From: Polaromonas sp. P2-4
Lineage (GTDB): Bacteria > Pseudomonadota > Gammaproteobacteria > Burkholderiales > Burkholderiaceae_C
Direction of reading: 5' to 3'
DNA length: 64,000 nucleotides
Assembly: GCA_024703855.1 (NCBI GenBank)
Contig: CP087965.1
Span: forward strand, 380,001-444,000
In this document: positions 55,549 to 64,000 of the stretch, in pieces
Numbering within the stretch: position 1 is the first letter of the stretch
How the letters are laid out: every line of letters starts with the position of its first letter
Translations under genes and position numbers: made by a program
The notes under the pieces: generated by a model
The model's database searches: none
What the model was told of the DNA's origin: nothing
Seen by the model: only the letters and a program-made list of their open reading frames with translations

Positions 55549-56209
55549 ATGAACGAGCTCTACGAAGAAGAACTGCTGGAATTGACCGGCACGGTGTACG
55601 ACCTCAGCCTAAATGCGATGGCTGAATCTGCCTCTTCCCGACTGCCGAAAGGATGGCTCCGAACCTTCAGCGCCCTGGTGGCTCAGTTGCGAGCGGCGAG
55701 CCACCCCTGCAGGGCGTGCATGGTGTTCGAGGGATTCACCGTTGAAGATGGCTCGCTGGTGTTGGAGCCACGGTTCCCGGACCGGGTGGTGCACGGGATC
55801 ATCCGCAAATATGGCCTGCAAGTTGGCCGGCACTTGCACCCAGTGCGGCCGGCCTGGCCTCCAACGCTGGCTGGGCTTGTCTCGGGTGCCGCTGTGCGCC
55901 ACCTGTTATGGCCTGCGGGCGCTGCGAACGGACATCAAGCTGCTGCTGCAGGCGCTGGATACCGACGAACATCGGGAGAAGGACGTTATCCTGGAGGAAA
56001 ACCTGTCGCCCCGGGTGCGCCTGCTGTTGACCAGCTCTTGGCGACTGTTGCGGCCTGAGGGCAGCGCCGCTGCGGTGCGCTGCCTGTCTGCTGCGTCCCT
56101 GGAGCGGGAAGCACCAAGACTGCGCTCGCTGATGGACGAGCTGGACAAGCAGTTGCAGGGCATGAAAGGAATTCCGCCCGCAGAACCAGGAGGCTTCGAT
56201 GCTGGATAG
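55549..56209 (+). CDS. Zinc-ribbon protein of unknown function (frameshifted)
   Basis: ~220 residues. MNELYEEELLELTGTVYDLS and RTFSALVAQLRAASHPCRAC lead, after an indel at ~55830, into GRTCTQCGRPGLQRWLGLSR, VPLCATCYGLRALRTDIKLL: a CxxC...CxxC ribbon. An additional CRAC lies upstream. The C-terminus is a long helix (APRLRSLMDELDKQLQGMKG). 12 bp after the AAA gene, same operon. It may be a DNA-binding partner of the ATPase. No family recognised. Confidence 0.55.
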
Positions 56210-56630
56210 CGTGTTCTGGCTGTTGGGCTGTTGGGCTGCCGGCCCCTGCTGAGCAGGCTCGTGATCCTTTGGTGGAGGTGTGGCAGAGTGAGCGTGAGAA
56301 GGAGGAATCCCGTTGAGGGGGACGAGGGGCCAAAGTTTTCCGTTCTTACGATCCACCTGCATGGAAAAATTCGCCGTTTTGCGCGTTAACCTTGTGTGGA
56401 GCGTTCAAGTTGGACGCTCCAATTTTGGGATGCGTGGTTCCGCACCCGTATGGGGTGCTGGGTATGGAGATTTGGGATGGCTTTCTTCGCAGAAGTTGGT
56501 GACTTTTTAGGGTGAGTGCCGGGTTCCGGCCCTGATGGGCGGGACTGAACGAGCACGCGCACGGGCCCGCTCACAGGGAGCGGGTCTTCTCGCGCGCCGG
56601 TCTTGCTCGCCCGAATAGGAGTCGTCAGCC
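56210..56630. other. Spacer with two hairpins before parB
   Basis: There is no gene. GGAGCGT-TCAAGTTGG-ACGCTCC (56398-56420) is a perfect 7 bp stem; CCCGCTC-ACAGG-GAGCGGG (56566-56584) is followed by TCTTCTC and is a possible terminator or attenuator 47 bp before parB. A parS-like site was not found by eye. Confidence 0.5.
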
Positions 56631-57566
56631 ATGCCGCGCAAGTCCCGCACCACCGCCATCCAGAACGCCGTCCATCAGTCTGCTCCGGCGCTTGACCCCT
56701 CACCGATCTCCACGAAATATATCCTCGCAGAGCACATTGGGTACAGTCGCTGGAATACCCGCCATGCCTCTTCGCTCATGGATGAGGAATTCCAGAACCT
56801 GAAGGCCGACATCGCCCACGCAGGCGGCAACATCCAGCCCGTGAAAGTGCGCCTGCGACATGGCGCCTCCGATCCTGGCGCCATAGGGAAAGTGGAGACC
56901 TACGAACTGGTCTTCGGCCACCGGCGCCACCAGGCCTGCATGCAACTGGGTTTGCTGGTGCTGGCCATCGTAGAAAAGGTGAGCGACGAGCAACTCATCG
57001 CACAGATGCTGTCGGAAAACGAGAACCAGAAACCCTTGGCTGCTTGGGAGCTCGGCGAGTTGTTCCAGCGCCTCCTGGACGCACGCGCTTATCCCTCGCA
57101 GAAAGTGTTGGCGGATAAGCTGAACCGCGACGAGGGCGACGTGAGCCGGGCACTGCGGGTTCGTGCCATCCCTGACGACATTCTGGCGGCGATCATCACG
57201 CCCACCGGCTTCGCCCTGCACGATGGCGACAGGCTGAGCAAAGCGCTCAAGTCGGACCGCGCTGCCGTGATGCAGGTGGCGCAGGACCTGGTGGCGTCCG
57301 AACGCAAGGTGACCGCCAAGGAGTTCATGCAACTCATTGCCAAGAAGCCAGAGCCCAAGCTCCAATGTTCGTGCGAGGAAATTGGAGACTCCAAGATCAA
57401 GGGTGTTAAGGTGCTGTTAGCTCAAGAAGGCCGGAACATCGTCGTCACTCGCCGGCATGACGATGGCTCGCTGACCATCCGGATCAATTCTTCAATGGCC
57501 CCAGGGAACCAGGAAATGATCGAAAGCTTGGTGACTTCAGTCGTGAAGGCTGTGCAGAAGCCTTAG
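56631..57566 (+). CDS. ParB/RepB/Spo0J family partition protein
   Basis: A 311-residue ParB-family protein. The N-terminal CTPase/DNA-binding core has GGNIQPVKVRLRHG, YELVFGHRRHQACMQLGL (the GxRRxxA-type motif) and LIAQMLSENENQKPLAAWEL; then the helix-turn-helix around SQKVLADKLNRDEGDVSRAL. The C-terminal ~80 residues are a separate domain. Start ATG 56631. No parA is seen in the window, which is unusual; the gene may regulate the element or need a ParA in trans. It supports a plasmid-like past for the element. Confidence 0.88.
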   Translation: MPRKSRTTAIQNAVHQSAPALDPSPISTKYILAEHIGYSRWNTRHASSLMDEEFQNLKADIAHAGGNIQPVKVRLRHGASDPGAIGKVETYELVFGHRRHQACMQLGLLVLAIVEKVSDEQLIAQMLSENENQKPLAAWELGELFQRLLDARAYPSQKVLADKLNRDEGDVSRALRVRAIPDDILAAIITPTGFALHDGDRLSKALKSDRAAVMQVAQDLVASERKVTAKEFMQLIAKKPEPKLQCSCEEIGDSKIKGVKVLLAQEGRNIVVTRRHDDGSLTIRINSSMAPGNQEMIESLVTSVVKAVQKP

Positions 57567-57619
57567 CCGTCGAGCCCAAAGCGGGGCAGCGAATCGTCTC
57601 GGTCACCGAGCGTCGAGGA

Positions 57620-57835
57620 AAGATTGCGGCGTTGATTCTCGCATGACGGATCTCAAATACACCGATGCCAGCTTCGCCCAGGCGCGTGGCGAACAACTTG
57701 GTTGCCATACTGACTGCAGACTTGGATAGGCAGTATTCGCCGCAATTCGGAGATGAGGCATCCGCGCGATCCAAGGTATCTTGAACACTGAGACCAGCAT
57801 CCTGCTGTCCACGCACAAATTGTAGGCAGTCCGCG
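57620..57835 (-). pseudogene. Short-chain dehydrogenase fragment
   Basis: SSPNCGEYCLSKSAVSMATK, LFATRLGEAGIGVFEIR is the active-site helix (YxxxK) and following strand of an SDR. Upstream, in a second frame, LCVDSRMLVSV may belong to the preceding strand. Both ends of the gene are missing. It sits at the boundary of the mobile element. Confidence 0.55.
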
Positions 57836-57861
57836 CTTCGTCCGGCCGGCATGTCTTCCAG

Positions 57862-59171
57862 TCAATGCAGCTTCACACGCGGTCGCGTTCCTCGCGAGAG
57901 GAAGGCGCTACCGTGTCGAGCGCCACCTTGGGCAAGCCATGCAGGGCCCGCTGGTGCATCTGGTAGAGGGACACGTACATGAGCCAGGCAAAGTAGCCCT
58001 CCAGCCACAGGTTGCGTCCGACCAGCCCGCCCATGAGGTTGCCCACCGTGCTGTGCCCTCCGAGCGAAACGAGAGAACCGAAATCGCGGTATCGCCACGC
58101 CTTGAGAGGCTGGCCGGCCATGCGCCGGACAATCCCTTCGACCAAGTGCGAGGCTTGCTGGTGTGCGGCCTGCGCGCGGCGGCACGCACAGCTTGCCTTC
58201 CCGCCCAAGCCACGGAGAGGCGGCGCAGTCGCCGAGGGCGAACACATGGTCGTCGAGCGTCGTCTGCAGTGTCGGTCGCACCCGCAGCTGGTTGATGCGG
58301 TTGACTTCCAGGCTGTCCAGCCCGCACAGGAACTCCGGCGCTTTCACACCGGCGGCCCAGACCACCAGCTCCGCGGGAATACAACGTCCATCGGCCAGAT
58401 GAACACCATCCGGACGCACCTCCGACACGCGTGCATCGGTGTGGACGGTGACATTCAGTGCCTTCAATTGCCGCATGGCGCTGTCCGACAGTCGCTGCGG
58501 CAACGCGGGTAACACGCGCGGCCCCGCCTCGATCAAATGGATGCCGAGACGGGTAGGGTCCAGCCGGTCGAGGCCGTAGCTCAGCAGCTCGCGCGTGGTG
58601 TGTTTGAGCTCCGCGGCCAGCTCGACACCCGTCGCACCCGCGCCGATGATGGCCACTTGCAACTGGTTCGGACGCAGCGCCTCGGTTTGAACATGCGCCC
58701 GGATGCAGGCATTCACCAGCCGCCGGTGGAACTGCTCCGCGTCGGCGGGCGTCTCCAGTGCGATCGCATGCGCCCGCACGCCCGGTGTTCCGAAGTCGTT
58801 GGTCTGGCTTCCCACCGCGAGCACCAGCGTGTCATAGCCGATCTCGCGCAGGGGCGTGACGACCTCGCCGAATTCGTCGACGTGCGGCGCCAGATGCACC
58901 ACCCGCCGCTGGCGATCCAGTCCGGTCATCTCCCCAATACGATCGGTGAAGCCGTGCCAATGGCCTTGCGCCATATAGCTCAGCTCGTGCATGCCCAGGT
59001 TCATGCTGCCGGCAGCAATCTCGTGCAGATGCGGCTTCCAGAAATGCGTGCGCTTCTTGTCGATAAGGGTGACGTCGCGCGCCCACGTTTTCCCAGTTTG
59101 TCGCCCAGCCGCGTGGCCAGTTCCAAGCCGCCTGCGCCGCCGCCCACGATCACGATTCGATGCAGAGTCAC
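57862..59171 (-). CDS. ndh: Type II NADH dehydrogenase (NDH-2), frameshifted
   Basis: A membrane-attached flavoprotein that passes electrons from NADH to quinone without pumping protons, ~435 residues. FAD motif in LHRIVIVGGGAGGLELATRL; VTLIDKKRTHFWKPHLHEIA; NADH motif VAIIGAGATGVELAAELKHT; HVFALGDCAASPW; C-terminus GHSTVGNLMGGLVGRNLWLE and YVSLYQMHQ amphipathic segment. Start is GTG 59171 with AAGGAAGGAC upstream, overlapping the stop of the small ORF (CTGTGA). Indels near 59090, 58200 and 57895 shift the frame. It belongs to a minus-strand respiratory cluster with D-lactate dehydrogenase. Confidence 0.85.
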
Positions 59172-59302
59172 AGAAATATGTCCTTCCTTGACAGGTAGTG
59201 CTCAAGAGCATCTATTACTCGGGCTTGGGGATACAGGCCATGTTCCGCGCTCGCCATCAGGGTCGCAGCGATCAGGATGACGGCGCGCTTGTATTTCTTC
59301 AT
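59168..59302 (-). CDS. Small ORF upstream of and overlapping ndh (44 aa)
   Basis: Read from ATG 59302: MKKYKRAVILIAATLMASAE, then HGLYPQARVIDALEHYLSRK and DIFL. It begins like a signal peptide or single membrane helix with basic N-terminus. Its stop codon overlaps the GTG start of ndh, and the ndh ribosome site lies within it, so translation is likely coupled. The ribosome site of the ORF itself is weak. A small membrane subunit or leader peptide are both possible. Confidence 0.5.
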   Translation of the reverse strand: MKKYKRAVILIAATLMASAEHGLYPQARVIDALEHYLSRKDIFL

Positions 59303-59338
59303 CTTCTGTACTTCTGGGGATGATGACGTGATGGAGCC

Positions 59339-61071
59339 CTACGCGTAGAACCTGCGCTTGGACATCCGGCCCACCCCGGGGTTAAAGGAATTCGTCGGAT
59401 CGATCTCCCGGTAGAAGGCGGCAAGCGCCGGCTTGGCACCATAGGCATGGCCCACGTTGTGCTCGGCCGGGTATTCGCCACCCTTGGCCGCGATCAGATC
59501 GAGCACCCGCTGTTTGAGGACTTTCAGGTCCGCGCCCTTCTTGACGATGTAATCGTGGTGGAATACGTGGCACATGAAATGCCCATAGCAGAGTCTTGCG
59601 GCCAGTTGCACCTCGATGTCAGGGGGCAAGCGTTCGACCCAGTCGCGTGCGTTGCGAGGCAAACGCGAAGTCGAGCGAGATCACGCCTTCGACTTCGTCG
59701 CCATGCACGGCCTTGAACCGGATCGCCGCGCCGCCCGCGACGAAACGATGCAGAAAGGCTTTCTCGCCCTCCTCGCGTGTGCAGGCGAACCATTCTCCCT
59801 GGCCTGCGTCGGCCAGCAAATTCGCAAGCAGCGATTGCGCCTCTTCGATGCCGGAGCCAGCCATCTTGAGCAGCAGGTGGTGCTCGAAGCGGTCATGAAA
59901 GTCCCGCAGGCGCTGCGGCAGATGTTCGGGCAGCCATTGGCCAATCTTCTGCGCCACCCGGTCGGCAGGATGGTCCGGCAGCCAGTGCCAGCGGCCGAAC
60001 AAGCCGTCAATACGGGACTTCCACGCGAAGATGCCGGGCATCGCGTCGGTGCCAGAAACGCTCGATGACGGCAAACGTGTCCTTCGCGTAACGCGCGGAG
60101 AAGTCAAAGATGTCGCGGTGCATGTACTCGCCGGCCACCGGAATTGATCCGTCGCCCGCCAGGATCCGGCGGCGCAACTCACTCAGCACGGAGGGATCGT
60201 GCACGCCCACGTAGAACACCTGCGACTGCGCGTCAACCTCGAAGGTGTCCAGCCGCACCGCGAAAACGGCGAGCTTTCCCGCACTGCCCGACGCATCGTG
60301 CAGCCGGGTCGGGTCCGCGTTGTAGCGCGCGGGCGTTGCGGCGTCGACGTCGCGCACCCGGCTTTCGTAGTCCACGCAAGAGGCTTGCCGCGCCGGATCG
60401 CGCTCGATGTCGGCCTCCACGTAGTCGCCGTCGTCCAGCCGCGTGAGCATTTCCTCGGGCGTGTCGCCAAGCCGGATGCCGAGGTGGTTCACCAACTGCA
60501 GGATGCCCGACGCATCGAGACGCGCGAACAGCGCCATCTCGGTATAGGCGGGTCCCCGCCGCACTAGCATGCCACCGGAGTTGTTGCAGATGCCGCCGAT
60601 CACCGAGGCGCCGATGCACGAGGAACCGATCTCGGAATGGGGCTCCCGCCCGTAGGGCTTGAGCAGGCGCTCCAGCCGGTGCAAGGTGGCGCCGGGAAAG
60701 CAGATCACCTGCCGGCCCTGGTCGATCACGCGGATCGTGTTCATCAGCAGCGTGTTGATGACCACGAGGTCGCGCCCGTACGCATCGGGCCCGCCATTCG
60801 GCGTCGAGCCTTCGGTCAGGCCGGTGTTGGCCGCCTGCATGACCACCGCCTTGCCGGCGGCGACGCAGGCCTGCAGCACATGCCACTGCTCCAGCAGGCG
60901 GCGCGGAAACACAACGGCCAGCGCCTCGCCCTCGCCGGAACGGAAGCCCTTGCAATAACGCTCCGACCGACGACGATCGGTCAGCACGTTGCGCGTGCCG
61001 ACGATCTCGCGCAGGCGATCGACGAACGCGGCGTCCCCGGACGGATCGCCGGAAGGGTTCGGCATTTGCAT
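59339..61071 (-). CDS. dld: Quinone-dependent D-lactate dehydrogenase Dld (frameshifted)
   Basis: A peripheral membrane flavoenzyme that oxidises D-lactate to pyruvate and feeds the quinone pool; ~570 residues as in E. coli Dld. FAD-binding: [52 protein letters not shown]. Cap and membrane-binding domain: [52 protein letters not shown], and [20 protein letters not shown]. Indels near 60010 and 59650. Start ATG 61071 with AGGA upstream. Downstream of a truncated gabD and upstream of ndh, all on the minus strand. Confidence 0.9.
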
Positions 61072-61106
61072 CGGATCCTATCGGTCGCGTCGGTCCAGCC
61101 GAGGGC

Positions 61107-61722
61107 TAGGCAGCAATGTCGCCCAGACAAAGATACTGGAGCTCGACGTAGTCCTCGATGCCGTGCGCCGAGCCCTCGCGTCCCAGGCCCGACTGCTTGA
61201 CACCGCCGAAGGGCACATGCTCCATCGAGATCAGGCCGGTGTTGACGCCCACCATGCCGTACTCCAGCGCCTCTCCGACACGGAAGATGCGGCCGACGTC
61301 GCGGCTGTAGAAATAGCTCGCCAGGCCGAACTCGGTGTTGTTGGCGGCGGCGATGGCTTCCTGCTCGGTCTCGAAGCGGAACACGGGCGCAAACGGCCCG
61401 AAGGTCTCTTCGCGTGCGCAGAGCATGTCGGCCGTGGCGTCGGCAACCACGGTCGGCTCGAAAAACTGCCCGGTGCCCCGCTCCGCCAGCCGCTTGCCGC
61501 CGACCACGACGCGCGCCCTTGGCTAAGGCGTCCTGCACATGGCGCTCGACCTTCGCAACCGCAGCCTCCTCGATCAGTGGGCCTTGATCGACGCCCGGCT
61601 CGAAACCGTTGCCCACCCTGGCCTTGCCCACCCGGACGGCGAACTTGCGGACAAACTCGTCATAGACACCGTCCTGCACATAGAAGCGGTTAGAGCACAC
61701 GCAGGTCTGGCCGGTGCCCAGC
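61107..61722 (-). pseudogene. gabD: Succinate-semialdehyde dehydrogenase, 5'-truncated and frameshifted
   Basis: C-terminal ~205 residues of an NAD(P) aldehyde dehydrogenase: [20 protein letters not shown] (catalytic Cys), [60 protein letters not shown] and [20 protein letters not shown]. This is GabD-like. An indel at ~61510 shifts the frame. The 5' part, with the NAD-binding fold, is lost: at 61722 the sequence passes into a TniQ/TnsD fragment. Inactive. Confidence 0.85.
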
Positions 61723-62349
61723 TGATTCGAACGCCTCTTTCGGCAGGGTGACGAGGGGGTTTAGCGCCAACGAATAGGCCTGCCAAAACGCCTCGGCGGA
61801 TCCAAAAGCCAATTAATCAACACCAGGTGCCGCAAGGGGTGTGTCCCACTACGGGGTGGGCGCAACAGGCGGCCCAATTGGGTTACGGCCTCGTCTGCCG
61901 TCGACGGCAAGGCCTCCAACTCAGGAAGAACTCGCAAGTGTTTTACGTGGTCATGAAAACTCGCTGCTATCACCGGAATCCGCAAACTGCCACCAACTGT
62001 CACCCAATTGCGACGTGCAAGCTCGGCCCGGTAGACCTCATGCAAGCGCGCTGTATCGATGCTGCGAACGGATGCTTGAGATACCAGATCAATCACCTGG
62101 CGTGACAGGCTTTGCAGTGCGGCTTGCGCGGCCTGCATGGAACGCTGTTTTTCGGCTAGCCACTCGCTGAAAGTGTTCTTCAGCGGGAAGATGCCACTGA
62201 AATCGTTCCACACCCGTGGCCTTGAGGATTGATTCCCTTAGCTGCTGACCATGCTTTTGGCATATCCACACACCTGGAAATTGATGGTCCGCATGCCAGT
62301 AGGCCCATCCGAAAGCGGCGCGGTCTTCCCCCATACAGGGGTCTTGATA
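61723..62349 (-). pseudogene. TniQ/TnsD-like transposition protein fragment
   Basis: Pieces: CMGEDRAAFGWAYWHADHQF, PGVWICQKHGQQLRESILKA (the TniQ zinc-finger pattern AYWH..HQ.PGV..C.KHG), then FSEWLAEKQRSMQAAQAALQ and [39 protein letters not shown]. TnsD/TniQ proteins choose the target site in Tn7-like elements. At least two frameshifts. Its 5' end is replaced by a Tn3-type transposase piece at ~62350 and its 3' end meets gabD at 61722. Confidence 0.72.
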
Positions 62350-63124
62350 CCAATCGACGCGCATACCGACGCAAGATGAGATCGGGAATGTCTGCCAGAT
62401 GGTTATGAACGTCCAGTCCGTAAAGCAGGTTGATGCGTTCAAGTACTTCGCTGATTTGGCGGGTTGAGTGCTTGGCCGGTGCCGCCCACAGCCAGCTCTG
62501 CTGGGTTTGGCCATCCGGGCGCAGCTCTGCAGCCGTTGCCCGCCAACGACCAAGGGTTGCCGGATCGACGCTGGCGGCGATTGCTGCACCTGTTTCAACT
62601 TCGAGCTGGGCGAGTGCCGCCGCAATCAAGGTGCGGATGGCCCGTTCATGCAAGATCACCAGCTGATTCCTGTACAGCCATTGGCGGGACCGCACGAGCA
62701 GTTGGTCACGATCGGCGCAGCGGGCCACTTCATCCCGCAGTTCACGCACCAGGGAGCGGCGCTGGTGCTCGCTCATCCACCGAAAGCCAAGAACCGTGCA
62801 GGCTACTTGCTGGTGATCGAATAGCGTGCGACCGCGTGCATACATGGCCCTCAGCGAGGCGACTTCCGGGGAGGCAATGCCAAGTTCGTTGCCCAAGTGA
62901 CGCCACAACGTCACCGGAACCACCCGAAAGGCACCGAGCAGACGCCCACTCATGCGCAGAAAACCGATATGCAGCGCCAAGCCCAGCTTGCGGGCGTCAC
63001 CCCGGCGGGCATTGATCGCCTCGCGCTCAGCGCCATCAAAGGAGAAAAACGACTTCATCTCGAAGTCGCTGATATCGTGGGGTAGCTCGCGCATCCCCAA
63101 AAACGTCGTCTGCCAGCCCTGCAT
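62350..63124 (-). pseudogene. Tn3-family transposase, N-terminal fragment
   Basis: Start ATG 63124: MQGWQTTFLGMRELPHDISD, FEMKSFFSFDGAEREAINAR, KLGLALHIGFLRMSGRLLGA and RVVPVTLWRHLGNELGIASP, then WLYRNQLVILHERAIRTLIA and HLADIPDLILRRYARRLVSR. This is the DUF4158 N-terminal region of Tn3-type TnpA. The DDE catalytic two-thirds are absent; at ~62350 the text switches into a TniQ fragment. Confidence 0.85.
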
Positions 63125-63231
63125 CGTGAACCCCATTAGTGGGAGGCCACGATACCCGTTTGGGAAGTGAACAGGAACCTGAGCAAAATCAACGATCTAC
63201 CCACACGACCCCCGCGTCAGTGCTGGGTTTG

Positions 63232-63269
63232 CGAACCGTCACTTATTGCACTGAAAACGAGGGGACCCC
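63232..63269 (-). repeat. Tn3-type terminal inverted repeat
   Basis: On the minus strand the 38 bp begin GGGGTCCCCTCGTTTTCAGT and continue GCAATAAGTGACGGTTCG, ~108 bp ahead of the transposase start. The GGGG start and 38 bp length are typical of Tn3-family ends. The partner repeat is not in the window. Confidence 0.7.
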
Positions 63270-63358
63270 AATCATCCAACCTATTCACTGATCCTGACCA
63301 TGCGAAGGTGAGAGTGGTCGCCACTGATTGAAGTCATTCAGTCGAACAATGGAGAGCG

Positions 63359-64000
63359 TCAGGAACTCAGGGCTGCCAGCACCGTATCAATGGAGAAACT
63401 CGCGGCCACAGCTGCAATTTGCGGCGACCCGATGTACGGTATCTGAGCCAGACAGGGGGCGCCCATTCGCAATCTCAGCGCAGCCACGTAGCGCTGCGCT
63501 TCAGGCAGGTCGTGGTCAATCATGTTGGCCACCCATCCCGCGAGGTGTAACCCGCGTGCTCGCAGCACTTCAGCGGTCAAGAGAGCATGATTCATACACC
63601 CCATCTTGATGCCAACAACAATGACCACCGGTAGGTTCAGCGTCGACGCCAGGTCGGCAGTGTCAAAGTCTGCACCCAGAGGCACTCGAAAACCACCGAC
63701 GCCGTCGACCACGACCGCATCGGCCCAGGTGGCCAGCACGTCGAACGTGTCGACCATCTCTTCAAGATGCATCTCAACACCCGCCATCTCTGCTGCAATG
63801 TGCGGTGCCAATGGGTGAGAAAAATGTAAGGGGAAAGCAATCGACCCGGAAAGGCAAAGGAGCCTTCTGCCGACAGTCGTTCGAGATCCTGGTGCCGCCA
63901 CCGACCGTGGTCCAACGTCGCACCCGCCACGACGGGCTTCATGCCCACCGTATGGATACCATGGGTTCGCAAAAGGTGCACTAGGGCGCTGGCCACCAAT
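63359..64000 (-). CDS. bioD: Dethiobiotin synthetase BioD, partial and frameshifted
   Basis: The gene runs off the right edge; the P-loop start is outside. Visible: VASALVHLLRTHGIHTVGMK, PVVAGATLDHGRWRHQDLER, LSPYIFLTPLAPHIAAEMAG (after correction), VVVDGVGGFRVPLGADFDTA, VVIVVGIKMGCMNHALLTAE and GWVANMIDHDLPEAQRY. BioD closes the ureido ring of dethiobiotin using CO2 and ATP. Indels near 63815 and 63860 shift the frame. It lies just beyond the Tn3 terminal repeat and may mark the return to core genome. Confidence 0.87.
   Translation of the reverse strand: MGGQRPSAPFANPWYPYGGHEARRGGCDVGPRSVAAPGSRTTVGRRLLCLSGSIAFPLHFSHPLAPHIAAEMAGVEMHLEEMVDTFDVLATWADAVVVDGVGGFRVPLGADFDTADLASTLNLPVVIVVGIKMGCMNHALLTAEVLRARGLHLAGWVANMIDHDLPEAQRYVAALRLRMGAPCLAQIPYIGSPQIAAVAASFSIDTVLAALSS

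Overview
The window looks like a chromosomal piece of a betaproteobacterium of the order Burkholderiales, most likely Comamonadaceae (Polaromonas/Rhodoferax-like). The reasons are the high GC, the divergent trmJ/suhB pair, Bug-type (TctC) solute receptors, a phasin-like protein, an Anbu protease, and a dispersed palindromic repeat that recurs through the core region. This is inferred from gene content, not from any search. Many core genes (mutS, glnS, cysK, acs, suhB, mrr and others) are broken by single-base indels, several of them in homopolymers. This points to draft-quality sequence more than to mass gene decay. Coordinates of such genes are given for the reconstructed gene, with the frameshift named.

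Layout. 0-20.5 kb is ordinary core: trmJ, suhB, mutS, an orphan Anbu protease, a hydrolase, a catabolic operon (IclR regulator, SDR, TctC receptor, SDR remnant, cupin dioxygenase-like), uppP, a LytS/LytTR two-component operon with 2TM proteins, an ABC-type lipoprotein receptor, DUF924, DUF3455 and glnS. 20.6-26.3 kb is a defence island, clearly AT-richer in its middle. It holds a HigB/HigA-like toxin-antitoxin pair wedged between glnS and a second glnS 3' end, a DUF262 + HEPN two-gene unit, an Mrr nuclease followed in the same operon by a HEPN-like + OST-HTH protein, and MntA with a HepT gene cut after eight codons. 26.3-35.3 kb is a scrap zone. A short repeat (core GGGGTCAGATTCCAATTAA) lies exactly at the broken ends of hepT, DUF72, ansB and DUF1428 fragments, and three copies of a ~200 bp composite repeat and an IS110/IS1111-type element are also there. 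35.3-46.4 kb is core again: acs, an ACT-domain protein, cysteine synthase, a phasin-like protein, a multi-PAS kinase, a peroxiredoxin divergent from an AraC regulator, a RluE-type pseudouridine synthase, and DUF2242.

From the tRNA-Ala at 46.7 kb to about 57.6 kb lies what looks like an integrative, mobilizable element: a tyrosine recombinase with an in-frame stop, a MobA/MobL relaxase, a candidate oriT, a TraD-like protein, an unusual degenerate ~20 bp repeat array, wrecked type I restriction genes with their regulator, a LAGLIDADG protein, a Lon-like AAA ATPase, a zinc-ribbon protein and ParB. 57.6-64 kb holds an SDR remnant, a respiratory cluster (NDH-2, a small ORF, D-lactate dehydrogenase, truncated succinate-semialdehyde dehydrogenase), joined fragments of a TniQ/TnsD protein and a Tn3-family transposase with its terminal repeat, and bioD running off the edge.

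The best candidates for an undescribed system are the mrr / HEPN-OST-HTH operon, the DUF262-HEPN pair, the repeat found at gene breakpoints, and the 51 kb repeat array beside the transfer genes.
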